Assembly: GCA_964413755.1 (NCBI GenBank)
Contig: CAYPTW010000003.1
Location: 1 to 48,306 of the forward strand
DNA length: 48,306 nt
DNA from: XN24 sp964413755
GTDB lineage: Bacteria; Pseudomonadota; Gammaproteobacteria; Steroidobacterales; XN24
Reading direction: 5' to 3'
Of the stretch, positions 25,332-34,018 are shown one piece after another. Made by a program: the position numbers and the translations under genes. A model generated the notes under the pieces. That model was given only the letters and a program-made list of their open reading frames with translations. It ran no database searches and was not told the DNA's origin. The stretch's first letter is position 1. Every line of letters starts with the position of its first letter.

Positions 25332-27464
25332 ATGACTGAGACCATCAAGTATTCCGTGGACCAGGACGGCGTCGCCCTGCTGGTCATCGACATCCCCGGC
25401 CGGCCCATGAACGTGCTGACGCCGGAGTTCATGCAGGAGCTGGAACAGACGGTCGGCGGCCTGGTGGCCGACGACAAGGTGAAGGGCGCGGTGATCACTT
25501 CGGCCAAGGACAGCTTCATCGCCGGCGCCGACCTCAAGGACCTGGTCGGCGTGTTCGAGCGCATGCAGGACCCGGCCGAGATCTACGGCTTTGCGCGCAG
25601 CTTCAGCCTGCTGTTCCGCAAGCTGGAAACCTGCGGCAAGCCGCTGGTCGCCGCGATCAACGGCACCGCGCTCGGCGGCGGCCTCGAGCTCTGCCTGGCA
25701 TGCCACCATCGCGTGGCGCTGAAGAACCCGAAGGCGAAGATCGGCCTGCCGGAAGTGCAGGTCGGCCTGCTGCCCGGCGCCGGCGGCACCCAGCGCCTGC
25801 CGCGCATGATCGGCAGCGAGAAGGCGCTCATGCTGATGGTCGAGGGCACGCACCTCGACCCGGTGAAGGCGCACGAGACCGGCTTTATCGAGCAGCTGGC
25901 CGACACGCCGGAGGACATGATCGCCAAGGCGCGGGCGTGGATCCTGGAGCACGGCGATCCCGTGCAGCCCTGGGACAAGAAGGGCTTCAAGTTCCCCGGC
26001 GGCCCGGGTGCAAGTCGCCCCGGCACGGCGCAGACCTTCATGGTCGGCACGGCGCTGGTGGCGCAGAAGACCCAGCGCAACTACCCGGCGCCGATCGCCA
26101 TCCTGTCCTGCGTCTACGAGGGCAGCATCGTCCCCATCGACAAGGGCCTGGAGATCGAGTCGCAGTACTTCACCGAGCTGCTCACCGGGCCGGTGGCGCG
26201 CAACATGATCCGCACCCTGTTCCTCGACAAGGGCGCGGCCGACAAGCTGGTGCGCCGGCCCAAGGGCGTCGACAAGGCGCCGGTACAGAAGCTGGGCATC
26301 CTCGGCGCGGGCATGATGGGCGCGGGCATCGCCTACGTCTCCGCTTTCGCCGGCATGGAAGTGGTGCTGCTGGACATGGACCAGGCCAACGCGGAGAAGG
26401 GCAAGGGTTATTCCAAGGGCCTGCTGGAGAAGCGCGTCGGGCGCGGCCGGATGAAGCCGGAGCAGGCTGAGCAGGTGCTGGCGCGCATCAAGCCGACCAC
26501 GGACTATGCCGAGCTCGCGGGCTGCGACCTGGTCATCGAGGCCGTGTTCGAGGACCGCGAAATCAAGCGCAAGGTGACCGAGGCCACCGAGGCAGTGATC
26601 CCCGCGGATTCCATCTTCGCCTCCAATACCTCCACGCTGCCCATCACGGGCCTGGCCGAAGCCTCGCAGCGGCCCGAGCAGTTCATCGGCATCCATTTCT
26701 TCTCGCCGGTGGACAAGATGCCGCTGGTCGAGATCATCGTCGGTGAGAAGACCGGCGACGTGGCCGTGGCGCGCGCGCTCGACTACGTGCAACAGATCCG
26801 CAAGACGCCGATCGTGGTCAACGACAGCCGCGGCTTCTACACCAGCCGCGTGTTCAGCACCTACGTCAAGGAAGGCCTGGCGATGCTGGCCGAAGGCGTC
26901 AAGCCGGCCCTGATCGAGAACGCAGCGAAGATGGCCGGGATGCCGGTCGGCCCGCTGGCGGTGTCCGACGAGGTCACGCTGGACCTGCAGTACAAGATCA
27001 TGAAGCAGACGCGCAAGGACCTCGGCGACGACTACCGCGAGCACCCGGCGGACGCCGTGATCGTGAAGTTCCACGACGAGCTGAAGCGGCTCGGCAAGCG
27101 CTACGGCGCCGGCTTCTACGAGTACCCGGAGGGCGGCAAGAAGCATCTCTGGCCGGGCCTGGCCGAGGTCTACCCGCCGGCTGCCGAGCAGCCCGACGTG
27201 GAGGCCGTGAAGCGGCGCCTGCTGTATATCCAGTCGCTGGAAACGGCGCGCTGCCTGGAGGAGGGCGTGGTGACCGAGCCGGCCGATGCGGACGTGGGTT
27301 CGATCTTCGGCTGGGGCTTCCCGCCGTGGACCGGCGGCACGGCCAGCTACATCGACACCGTGGGCATGGCGGACTTCCTCGCCGCCTGCGACGCGATGGC
27401 GGACGACTTCGGTGAGCACTACCGGCCCTCGGCGTGGCTGCGCGGCCAGGAGCGGATGCGCTGA
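25332..27464 (+). CDS. Multifunctional enoyl-CoA hydratase / 3-hydroxyacyl-CoA dehydrogenase (FadB/FadJ-like)
   Basis: 710-aa alpha subunit of the fatty-acid oxidation complex. The crotonase half has the oxyanion segment FIAGADLKDL (63-71) and both catalytic glutamates, E119 in GGGLELC and E141 in GLPEVQVGLLPGAGGTQ. The dehydrogenase half has the NAD motif GAGMMG (about 325-330), IHFFSPVDKMPLVEII with the catalytic His, and a C-terminal helical domain (TGGTASYIDTVG). A GGGGAG lies before the ATG. It pairs with the upstream thiolase; the following crotonase gene overlaps its stop (TGATG). FadB and FadJ cannot be separated from sequence alone. Confidence 0.95.
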   Translation: MTETIKYSVDQDGVALLVIDIPGRPMNVLTPEFMQELEQTVGGLVADDKVKGAVITSAKDSFIAGADLKDLVGVFERMQDPAEIYGFARSFSLLFRKLETCGKPLVAAINGTALGGGLELCLACHHRVALKNPKAKIGLPEVQVGLLPGAGGTQRLPRMIGSEKALMLMVEGTHLDPVKAHETGFIEQLADTPEDMIAKARAWILEHGDPVQPWDKKGFKFPGGPGASRPGTAQTFMVGTALVAQKTQRNYPAPIAILSCVYEGSIVPIDKGLEIESQYFTELLTGPVARNMIRTLFLDKGAADKLVRRPKGVDKAPVQKLGILGAGMMGAGIAYVSAFAGMEVVLLDMDQANAEKGKGYSKGLLEKRVGRGRMKPEQAEQVLARIKPTTDYAELAGCDLVIEAVFEDREIKRKVTEATEAVIPADSIFASNTSTLPITGLAEASQRPEQFIGIHFFSPVDKMPLVEIIVGEKTGDVAVARALDYVQQIRKTPIVVNDSRGFYTSRVFSTYVKEGLAMLAEGVKPALIENAAKMAGMPVGPLAVSDEVTLDLQYKIMKQTRKDLGDDYREHPADAVIVKFHDELKRLGKRYGAGFYEYPEGGKKHLWPGLAEVYPPAAEQPDVEAVKRRLLYIQSLETARCLEEGVVTEPADADVGSIFGWGFPPWTGGTASYIDTVGMADFLAACDAMADDFGEHYRPSAWLRGQERMR

Positions 27465-28258
27465 TGGCGGGGGGCAGCGAAGAGGGCGGGACGGTCCTTT
27501 ACGAGCAGCGCGACCGCGTTGCGCTGGTCACGCTGAATCGCCCGGAAGTGCTCAACGCCTTCAACCGGCAGCTGGCCCACGACCTGCGCGACGCCCTGAT
27601 GCGCGCGGCGGCGGACCGCTCCGTGCGCGCCGTGGTGCTGCGCGGGGCAGAGGGCCGCTTCAGCGCCGGGGCGGACCTGAAGCAGGGCTTCCCGACCGAC
27701 CGCCGCGTCGAGGACCTGCTGAACACGGATTTCCGTCCCGTACTCGACATGATCGCGGGCATGGAGAAGCCGGTGATCGCCGCGGTGGCGGGCCCGGCGG
27801 CGGGCATCGGGCTGTCCTTCGCCCTCGCCTGCGACCTGGTGATGATGGCGGAGGACGCGTATTTTCTCTCGCCGTTTGCCGCCATCGGGCTCATTCCGGA
27901 TGGCGGCGCCACCTGGCTGCTGGCGCGCACCCTCGGCTATCACCGCGCCTACCAGCTGTGCGTGGAGAGCGAGCGCGTGCCTGCGATGCGCTGCCTCGAG
28001 CTGGGGCTAGCCAATCGCGTGGTGCCCTCCAGTGAGCTCGAGGCGGAGAGCCTCGCCTGGGCCGCGAGCCTGGCAGAGCGGGCACCGCTGGCCCTGGCGC
28101 GCACCAAGCTCGCCATGCGCGCCGCCATGACCCTGAGTTTCAGCGAGGCCGTGGCTTACGAGGCGCAGCTGCAGAACGTGTGCGTGGAGAGCGAGGATGC
28201 GCAGGAAGGCGTCGCCGCCTTTCTCGCCAAGCGCAAGGCGGAGTTCAAGGGGAAGTGA
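27464..28258 (+). CDS. Enoyl-CoA hydratase/isomerase family protein (PaaG-like)
   Basis: 264-aa crotonase. The oxyanion-hole segments GRFSAGADLKQG and VAGPAAGIGLSFALACD are clear. Neither usual hydratase glutamate is present: the region reads YFLSPFAAIGLIPDGGATWLL, with Phe where the first Glu would be and Asp146 near the second. That Asp matches the catalytic Asp of PaaG and of enoyl-CoA isomerases, so isomerase activity on double bonds (as needed for unsaturated fatty acids) is more likely than hydration. The start overlaps the stop of the FadB-like gene. Alternative: 2-(1,2-epoxyphenyl)acetyl-CoA isomerase, but no other phenylacetate gene is nearby. Confidence 0.88.
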   Translation: MAGGSEEGGTVLYEQRDRVALVTLNRPEVLNAFNRQLAHDLRDALMRAAADRSVRAVVLRGAEGRFSAGADLKQGFPTDRRVEDLLNTDFRPVLDMIAGMEKPVIAAVAGPAAGIGLSFALACDLVMMAEDAYFLSPFAAIGLIPDGGATWLLARTLGYHRAYQLCVESERVPAMRCLELGLANRVVPSSELEAESLAWAASLAERAPLALARTKLAMRAAMTLSFSEAVAYEAQLQNVCVESEDAQEGVAAFLAKRKAEFKGK

Positions 28259-28260
28259 CT

Positions 28261-29421
28261 ATGCACCGCAATATTTTCGAGGAAGACCACGAGATCTTTC
28301 GGGACTCCGTGACGAAATTCCTGCAGGCCGAGGTCCAGCCGCATCTCGACCGCTGGCTGGAAGCCGGCATCATCGACCGGGAGCTGTTCAAGAAGGCCGG
28401 CGAGCAGGGTTACTGCCTGATGTGGGCCGACGAGGCCTACGGCGGCATGGGCGTGCACGACTTCCGCTTCGAGCAGATCCTGATCGAGGAGAACGCGATC
28501 CACGGCGATGCCGGCTTCGGCCTCTCGCTGCACAGCCGCCTGTGTGCGCCGTACATCGGCCAGCTCGGCAACGAAGAGCAGAAGCAGCGCTTCCTGCCGG
28601 GCTGCATCAGCGGCGAGACCATTCTCGGCATCGCCATGACCGAGCCCGGCGCCGGCAGCGACGTCGCCGGCATCCGCACCATGGCGGTGGAGCAGGACGA
28701 TCACTGGGTGCTGAACGGCTCGAAGATCTACATCTCCAACGGCATCAACGGCGACGTGTTCATCGTCGCCGCGCGCACCGTGCCCGACCATCCGCACGGT
28801 GTCGGCCTGTTCCTGGTGGAGCGCGGCATGGAGGGCTTCAGCCGCGGGCGCAACCTGAAGAAGCTGGGCCTCAAGGCGCAGGACACCGCCGAGCTGTTCT
28901 TCGATAACGTCAAGGTGCCGAAGGCCAACGTGCTGGGTGACCCGCGCAAGGGCTTCTACTACCTGATGCAGTTCCTCGCCGAGGAGCGCCTCATCGTGGC
29001 TTGCGGCTGTGTCGCCGCGGCCGAGGCGGCGCTGCGCATCACCATCGACTACGTCAAGGAGCGCCGCGCCTTCGGCAAGGCCATCGCGGAGTTCCAGAAC
29101 ACCCGCTTCAAGCTGGCCGAGATGCGCACCAGGATCGACGCGGCCCAGGCCTTCGTCGACCGCTGCGTCATGGACCACAACGAGGGCAAGCTGACGGCCG
29201 AGGTGGCCGCCGAAGCGAAGCTGTTCACCAGCGAGCTGGAGGGCTGGGTGACGGACGAGTGCCTGCAGCTGCACGGCGGCGCCGGCTACATGGACGAGTA
29301 CCCGATCTCCCGGCTGTATGCCAACGCCCGCGTGTCGCGCATCTACGCCGGCAGCAGCGAGATCATGAAAGAAATCGTCGCCCGTTCGATGGGCCTGGAT
29401 CCGCGCCGTGGCTCTGCCTGA
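28261..29421 (+). CDS. Acyl-CoA dehydrogenase (LCAD/IVD-like active site)
   Basis: 386-aa FAD enzyme introducing the alpha-beta double bond into acyl-CoA. Signatures are AMTEPGAGSDVAG (125-137), RRAFGKAIAEFQ and QLHGGAGYMDEYPISR. At the site where medium-chain enzymes carry the catalytic Glu (YEGT), this protein has YAGSSEIM; instead Glu242 in LAEERLIVA aligns with the catalytic Glu of long-chain and isovaleryl-CoA dehydrogenases. A long or branched substrate is therefore likely. It starts two bases after the crotonase stop and its end overlaps the next gene by 14 bases. Electrons would pass to ETF, which is not encoded here. Confidence 0.94.
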   Translation: MHRNIFEEDHEIFRDSVTKFLQAEVQPHLDRWLEAGIIDRELFKKAGEQGYCLMWADEAYGGMGVHDFRFEQILIEENAIHGDAGFGLSLHSRLCAPYIGQLGNEEQKQRFLPGCISGETILGIAMTEPGAGSDVAGIRTMAVEQDDHWVLNGSKIYISNGINGDVFIVAARTVPDHPHGVGLFLVERGMEGFSRGRNLKKLGLKAQDTAELFFDNVKVPKANVLGDPRKGFYYLMQFLAEERLIVACGCVAAAEAALRITIDYVKERRAFGKAIAEFQNTRFKLAEMRTRIDAAQAFVDRCVMDHNEGKLTAEVAAEAKLFTSELEGWVTDECLQLHGGAGYMDEYPISRLYANARVSRIYAGSSEIMKEIVARSMGLDPRRGSA

Positions 29422-30358
29422 GTCCTTCCGCGGCCGCATCGCGGTGCCGGCGGTGGCGGCGCCGATGTTCCTGGTCTCCGGGCCGGAGCTGATCATCGAG
29501 ACCTGCAAGGGCGGTATCCCGGCAGCCTTCCCGGCGCTCAACCAGCGCAGCACGGCCGAGTTCGTCGAGTGGCTGGACCAGGTCGGGGGCGCGCTCAACG
29601 ATGCGCACGCGCCCTGGGGCGTGAACCTGATCGTGCATCGCTCCAACCCGCGCCTCGAGGCTGACCTTGCCGCCTGCGTGGAGCACAAGGTGCCGTTCAT
29701 CGTCACTTCGCTCGGTGCGGTGCCAGACCTGGTCAAGGCGGTGCACGGCTACGGCGGCGTGGTGTTCCATGACGTGATTTCCATCCGCCATGCGCACAAG
29801 GCCGCGGAGGCCGGCGTGGACGGATTGATCGCGGTGTGCGCAGGGGCGGGCGGGCACTCCGGCGCCACCAGCCCCTTTGCCCTCACCAGCGAGATCCGCC
29901 AGTTCTTCGACGGCACGCTGCTGCTCGCCGGCGCCATCAACCAGGGCCACCAGGTGGCCGCGGCGCTGATGATGGGTGCCGACCTGGCGTGGATGGGCAG
30001 CCGCTTCATCGCCACGCGCGAGAGCCTGGCGCCGGAGGAATACAAGCAGATGATGCTGCGCGCTGCCGCCAAGGACATCGTCTACACCGATGCGGTCTCC
30101 GGCGTGCCGGCGAATTTCCTGCGCGAGAGCCTCGAGGCCAACGATTTCGACGTGGTCGAGCTGCTCAAGCGCGGCCTGGGCAGCGGCAAGCTCAAGGACC
30201 TCGGCGACGAGGCCAAGGCGTGGAAGACCATCTGGTCGGCCGGCCAGGGCGTGGGCGGGGTGCAGGACGTGCCCGGCGCGGCCGAGCTGTGCGCGCGCCT
30301 GAAGAGCGAGTTCGACGCGGCCTGCGCCGCCGGGGTGCCCTGGCCGGAGCGTGGCTGA
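29408..30358 (+). CDS. Nitronate monooxygenase-like flavoprotein
   Basis: 316-aa TIM-barrel FMN protein of the 2-nitropropane dioxygenase/nitronate monooxygenase family. Visible motifs are VAAPMFLVSGPELI near the start, GVNLIVH, AVCAGAGGHSGATSP (the GGH region) and GADLAWMGSRFIAT. Family members oxidise alkyl nitronates, but close relatives include enoyl-ACP reductases (FabK) and proteins of unknown role found in fatty-acid operons. GTG start at 29408 within the end of the acyl-CoA dehydrogenase gene (14-base overlap); the next gene begins in its stop codon. Context points to acyl-CoA metabolism, perhaps reduction or oxidation of an unsaturated intermediate; this is inference. Confidence 0.85.
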   Translation: MALPESFRGRIAVPAVAAPMFLVSGPELIIETCKGGIPAAFPALNQRSTAEFVEWLDQVGGALNDAHAPWGVNLIVHRSNPRLEADLAACVEHKVPFIVTSLGAVPDLVKAVHGYGGVVFHDVISIRHAHKAAEAGVDGLIAVCAGAGGHSGATSPFALTSEIRQFFDGTLLLAGAINQGHQVAAALMMGADLAWMGSRFIATRESLAPEEYKQMMLRAAAKDIVYTDAVSGVPANFLRESLEANDFDVVELLKRGLGSGKLKDLGDEAKAWKTIWSAGQGVGGVQDVPGAAELCARLKSEFDAACAAGVPWPERG

Positions 30359-31515
30359 TGGCGGGGCCGCTGGCAGGCCTGAAGGTCATCGAGGTCGCCG
30401 GGCTCGGCGCGGCGCCCTACTGCGGCATGATGCTGGCCGACATGGGCGCGGAGGTACTGCGCGTAGAGCGCATGCCGCCGCCGCCGCGCATCCCGGATCC
30501 GCTGGCGCGCAGCCGGCGCTCCCTCGCACTCGACCTGAAGCAGCCGGAAGGTATCGCGGCCCTGCTGCGCCTGGTCGAGGATGCCGACGCGTTGTTCGAG
30601 GGGTTCCGTCCCGGCGTGGCGGAGCGCCTCGGCTTCGGACCCGAGACCTGCCTGGAGCACAACCCGCGGCTGGTCTACGGACGCATGACGGGCTGGGGCC
30701 AGGACGGTCCGCTGGCGCCGCGCGCCGGCCACGACCTTAACTACATCGCCCTGTCCGGCGCCTTGCACAGCATTGGTGTGAAGGGCGGCAAGCCGGTGCC
30801 GCCGTTGAACCTGGTGGGAGACTTCGGCGGCGGCGGGCTGTTGCTGGCCTTCGGCATGGTGTGCGCGCTGCTGGAGCGCGAGCGCTCCGGACGGGGGCAG
30901 GTGGTGGACGCGGCCATGCTCGACGGCGCCGTTTCCATGATGGCCATGTTCTGCGGCTTTCGCGCCATGGGGCTGTTCGAGGACGCCACCGGGTCCAACC
31001 TGCTGGGTGGCGCCGCGCACTTCTACGACACCTACGAGACCGCGGACGGGGGCTTCCTCGCCGTGGCACCCATCGAGCCGGAGTTCTATGCCGAGTTTCT
31101 CGACCGGGTGGGCGTGGACCGGGAACGCTTCCTGCCGCACGGCTTCCGCATGGGGCGCATGGACAGCGCGCAGTGGGATACGCTGAAAAGCGAGCTGGCG
31201 GCGGTGTTCCGCACGCGCACGCGCGACGAGTGGTGCGAGATGTTCGCGGACAGCGACGCCTGCGTGACGCCGGTGCTCGGCCTGTCGGAGGCCCCGCAGC
31301 ATCCGCACAACGCGGCGCGGCGCAACTTCGTCGAGGTGGGCGGCGTGATGCAGAATGCGCCCGCACCACGTTTCAGCCGCAGCGCCGCCGCAACACCCGC
31401 ACCGCCGCCAAAGCCGGGAGCAGACACACGGGCGGTGCTCGGCGAGGCAGGATACGATGCGGCCGCGCTGGCGGCCCTGGCAGAGGCGGGCGTGATACCA
31501 CCCCGGGAGGACTGA
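30358..31515 (+). CDS. CaiB/BaiF-family protein, alpha-methylacyl-CoA racemase-like
   Basis: 385-aa family III CoA-transferase fold. MAGPLAGLKVIEVAG and MLADMGAEVLRVER are the family N-terminal blocks. GHDLNYIALSGAL places His125, and VGDFGGGG places Asp155, at the two proton-transfer positions of alpha-methylacyl-CoA racemase (His126/Asp156 in the mycobacterial enzyme). Racemisation of 2-methylacyl-CoA is needed to degrade branched isoprenoid or sterol side chains. Its start overlaps the preceding stop (TGATG). The C-terminus is an Ala/Pro-rich linker followed by a short helix. A true CoA-transferase is less likely because the racemase residue pair is intact. Confidence 0.88.
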   Translation: MAGPLAGLKVIEVAGLGAAPYCGMMLADMGAEVLRVERMPPPPRIPDPLARSRRSLALDLKQPEGIAALLRLVEDADALFEGFRPGVAERLGFGPETCLEHNPRLVYGRMTGWGQDGPLAPRAGHDLNYIALSGALHSIGVKGGKPVPPLNLVGDFGGGGLLLAFGMVCALLERERSGRGQVVDAAMLDGAVSMMAMFCGFRAMGLFEDATGSNLLGGAAHFYDTYETADGGFLAVAPIEPEFYAEFLDRVGVDRERFLPHGFRMGRMDSAQWDTLKSELAAVFRTRTRDEWCEMFADSDACVTPVLGLSEAPQHPHNAARRNFVEVGGVMQNAPAPRFSRSAAATPAPPPKPGADTRAVLGEAGYDAAALAALAEAGVIPPRED

Positions 31516-31518
31516 GAG

Positions 31519-32319
31519 ATGAGCGAGACACGCGTCAACATCGAGCGCCGCGGCCATGTGGCCGTGGTCACCCTGGCGCGGCCGGAAAAACGCAACGCGC
31601 TGGACAGCGCCATGTTCCAGGCGCTGGACGAGGCGGCGCAGAGCCTTTCAGCCGACCCGGAACTGCGCGCCGTGGTGCTGGCGGGCGAGGGCAAGAGCTT
31701 CTGCGCCGGGCTGGACCTGATGTCCTTCGCCGGCGGCGCGGCGGAAATGCGCAAGCTGCTCGACCGGCCCGAAGGTGAAGAAGCCAACCTGGCGCAGCGC
31801 GTGGGCTGGGCCTGGCGCCGCTGCCCGGTGCCGGTGATCGCCGCGCTGCACGGCGAGGTGTTCGGCGGCGGGCTGCAGGTGGCGCTGGGCGCTGACATCC
31901 GCATCGCATCCCCCGACGCGAAGCTCTCGGTCATGGAAGTACGCTGGGGCCTGATCCCGGACATGGCGGGGAGCCAGACGCTGCGTAACCTGGTGCGGCG
32001 CGACGTGGCGCTGGAGCTGGCCTGGACCGGGCGCGTGGTGCCGGGCGAGGAGGCCGCGGCCCTGGGGCTGGTGACGCGCCTGGCGGAGGACCCGCTGGCC
32101 GCGGCGCTGGCGCTCGCGGACACCATTGCCGGCCACTCGCCCGACGCGGTGCGCGGCGTGAAACGGCTGTTCAACGAGGCCTGGGCCTGCGGCGCTGCCG
32201 AGGCGTTGCGCCTCGAGGAGCAGCTGCAGCTGCAGATCATCGGGCGGCCGAACCAGATGGAGGCGGTGCGTGCGGGGATGGCCGGCGAGGCGCCCCGCTT
32301 CGGGCCGGCCCGGACATGA
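31519..32319 (+). CDS. Crotonase/enoyl-CoA hydratase family protein
   Basis: 266-aa crotonase, the second stand-alone one in the operon. Oxyanion segments are GKSFCAGLDLMSF and HGEVFGGGLQVALGAD. The active-site stretch KLSVMEVRWGLIPDMAGSQTL keeps one Glu (MEVRWG) and has Asp before MAGS, a pattern I associate with a conserved but uncharacterised hydratase group. It starts three bases after the racemase-like gene, with GGGAGG upstream, and its stop overlaps the patatin start (ATGA). Hydratase activity is probable; substrate unknown. Confidence 0.88.
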   Translation: MSETRVNIERRGHVAVVTLARPEKRNALDSAMFQALDEAAQSLSADPELRAVVLAGEGKSFCAGLDLMSFAGGAAEMRKLLDRPEGEEANLAQRVGWAWRRCPVPVIAALHGEVFGGGLQVALGADIRIASPDAKLSVMEVRWGLIPDMAGSQTLRNLVRRDVALELAWTGRVVPGEEAAALGLVTRLAEDPLAAALALADTIAGHSPDAVRGVKRLFNEAWACGAAEALRLEEQLQLQIIGRPNQMEAVRAGMAGEAPRFGPART

Positions 32320-33233
32320 CTGCGGAGCAGGCGCCGGCCGCCACGCGCAAGCGGGACGGCAAGGGCAAGCGCATTGCCCTGGTGCTGGGCAGCGGCGGCG
32401 CCCGCGGGCTGGCGCACATCGGCGTGATCCAGCACCTGGAAGAGCTGGGCCACGAAATCGTCTATATCTCCGGCTGCTCCATGGGCGCGCTGGTGGGCGG
32501 TATCTACGCCGCCGGCCAGCTGGAGGCGTACGCGGAATGGGCGCGCAAGCTGGAAAAGCGCGACATGTTCAGCCTGCTGGACCTGGCCTTCGGCTGGAAG
32601 GGCCTGTTCAAGGGCGATCGCCTCATGGGCGTGCTCCGGGAGCTGGTCGGCGAGCACGTCATCGAGGACCTGCCGATCGGGTTCACGGCCGTCGCCACCG
32701 ACCTGCTCGAGCAACGCGAGATCTGGCTCAACAAGGGCCCGCTGTTCGACGCTATCCGCGCCTCCATCGCCATCCCCACCGTATTCACGCCGCACATCTA
32801 CCTGGATCGCGTGCTGGTGGACGGCGGGCTGCTCAACCCGATCCCTATCGCGCCCGCCCTGAACCAGAGCGCCGACATGATCATCGCGGTGAACCTCAAC
32901 GCCCATTCGCGGCGTTCGCGCGAGCGCGTTACGGAGCTGATGCAGGAGGACGGCGAGGGTGCGCAGGAGGGCTCCGCGGCGCCTGACAAGAACCCCGGCG
33001 CAGGGGACAAGGAAGACGGACCGAAGGTGCCTGGCATCGTCGACGTGGTCACCGCGTCGCTGGACCTGATGCAGAACTCGATCGCGCGCATGAAGCTGGC
33101 GTCGTACACGCCGGACCTGGTGATCGACGTGCCGCGCGACGCCTGCCTGTTCTACGAGTTCTACCGTGCCGAGGAGATGATCGCCCTCGGGCGCGAGCGC
33201 GCCGAGGAGGCACTCAGCCGGGAGCCGGCCTGA
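32316..33233 (+). CDS. Patatin-like phospholipase (RssA type)
   Basis: 305-aa Ser-Asp dyad lipase. The oxyanion loop is GSGGARGLAHIGV (25-37), the nucleophile Ser55 lies in GCSMG (53-57), and the dyad Asp169 is in VLVDGGLLNP. A charged, low-complexity insertion (about 212-242, EDGEGAQEG onward) interrupts the C-terminal part. No signal peptide is seen, so it acts in the cytoplasm or at the inner membrane face. Last gene of the fatty-acid operon (ATGA overlap with the crotonase): it may release acyl chains that feed the oxidation enzymes (inference). It meets gpmA tail to tail with one base between stops. Confidence 0.9.
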   Translation: MTAEQAPAATRKRDGKGKRIALVLGSGGARGLAHIGVIQHLEELGHEIVYISGCSMGALVGGIYAAGQLEAYAEWARKLEKRDMFSLLDLAFGWKGLFKGDRLMGVLRELVGEHVIEDLPIGFTAVATDLLEQREIWLNKGPLFDAIRASIAIPTVFTPHIYLDRVLVDGGLLNPIPIAPALNQSADMIIAVNLNAHSRRSRERVTELMQEDGEGAQEGSAAPDKNPGAGDKEDGPKVPGIVDVVTASLDLMQNSIARMKLASYTPDLVIDVPRDACLFYEFYRAEEMIALGRERAEEALSREPA

Positions 33234-33234
33234 G

Positions 33235-33981
33235 TCAGCCCTTGGCCTGGTTGGCTACGGCTTCCGCGGCCCGCTTCGCCGCCTCGGGGTCGCCGAGATA
33301 GCGGCTGGAGGTGGCGCGCAGGTCGTCGTCCAGTTCGTACACCAGCGGGATGCCCGTCGGGATGTTCAGCTTGAGGACCTCTTTCTCGTCCAGCCCGTCA
33401 AGCATCTTCACCAGGGCGCGCAGGCTGTTGCCGTGCGCCGCGATGATGACCTGGCGCCCGGCGCGAATCTGCGGTGCGATCTCGTTTTCCCAGTAGGGCC
33501 GCACGCGGGCCAGGGTGTCTTTCAGCGACTCGGCGGCCGGCAGGTGCGCTGCTTCGATGCCGGCATAACGGGCCTCGAACCGGGGATGGCGCGGATCATC
33601 TGTCTCGAGCGGCGGCGGCGGGACGTCGTAGCTGCGGCGCCAGATCAGGACCTGCTCTTCGCCGTGGCGGCGTACCGTCTCGGCCTTGTCCAGGCCCTGC
33701 AGCGCGCCGTAGTGACGCTCGTTGAGCTCCCACGCCCGCGTCACCGGCACCCACATGCGGTCCATCTCGTCCATCACGATCCACAGCGTACGGATGGCTC
33801 GTTTCAGCGTTGACGTAAAGGCGAGATCGAAGTCGAGGCCCTCGGCCTCGATCAGGCGCGCCGCTTCCTTGGCCTCGGCCCGCCCCTGCTCGGTCAGGTC
33901 GACGTCCACCCAGCCGGTGAACAGGTTCTTCAGGTTCCACTCGCTCTGGCCGTGGCGCAGGAGAATCAGTGTATGTCCCAT
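33235..33981 (-). CDS. gpmA: 2,3-bisphosphoglycerate-dependent phosphoglycerate mutase
   Basis: Interconverts 3- and 2-phosphoglycerate in glycolysis and gluconeogenesis. The phosphohistidine is His10 in LLRHGQSEWN; the general acid is in ELNERHYGALQGLDKAE, and the second His is in AAHGNSLRALVKMLDG. 248 aa is the standard dPGM length. It is the last gene of a run of minus-strand genes and follows the NYN protein gene by 37 bases. Its stop is one base from the patatin stop. Confidence 0.96.
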   Translation of the reverse strand: MGHTLILLRHGQSEWNLKNLFTGWVDVDLTEQGRAEAKEAARLIEAEGLDFDLAFTSTLKRAIRTLWIVMDEMDRMWVPVTRAWELNERHYGALQGLDKAETVRRHGEEQVLIWRRSYDVPPPPLETDDPRHPRFEARYAGIEAAHLPAAESLKDTLARVRPYWENEIAPQIRAGRQVIIAAHGNSLRALVKMLDGLDEKEVLKLNIPTGIPLVYELDDDLRATSSRYLGDPEAAKRAAEAVANQAKG

Positions 33982-34018
33982 GTCTCAGGCTCCGCATCGA
34001 TGGCGGTGCGGCGACGGC

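Noticed and set aside
24087..27419. A 1110-codon open frame on the minus strand opposite the thiolase and FadB-like genes
   Set aside because: It is antisense to two genes with complete catalytic motifs; its translation is His/Arg/Ala/Gly-rich with no motif, as expected for a shadow frame in GC-rich DNA.
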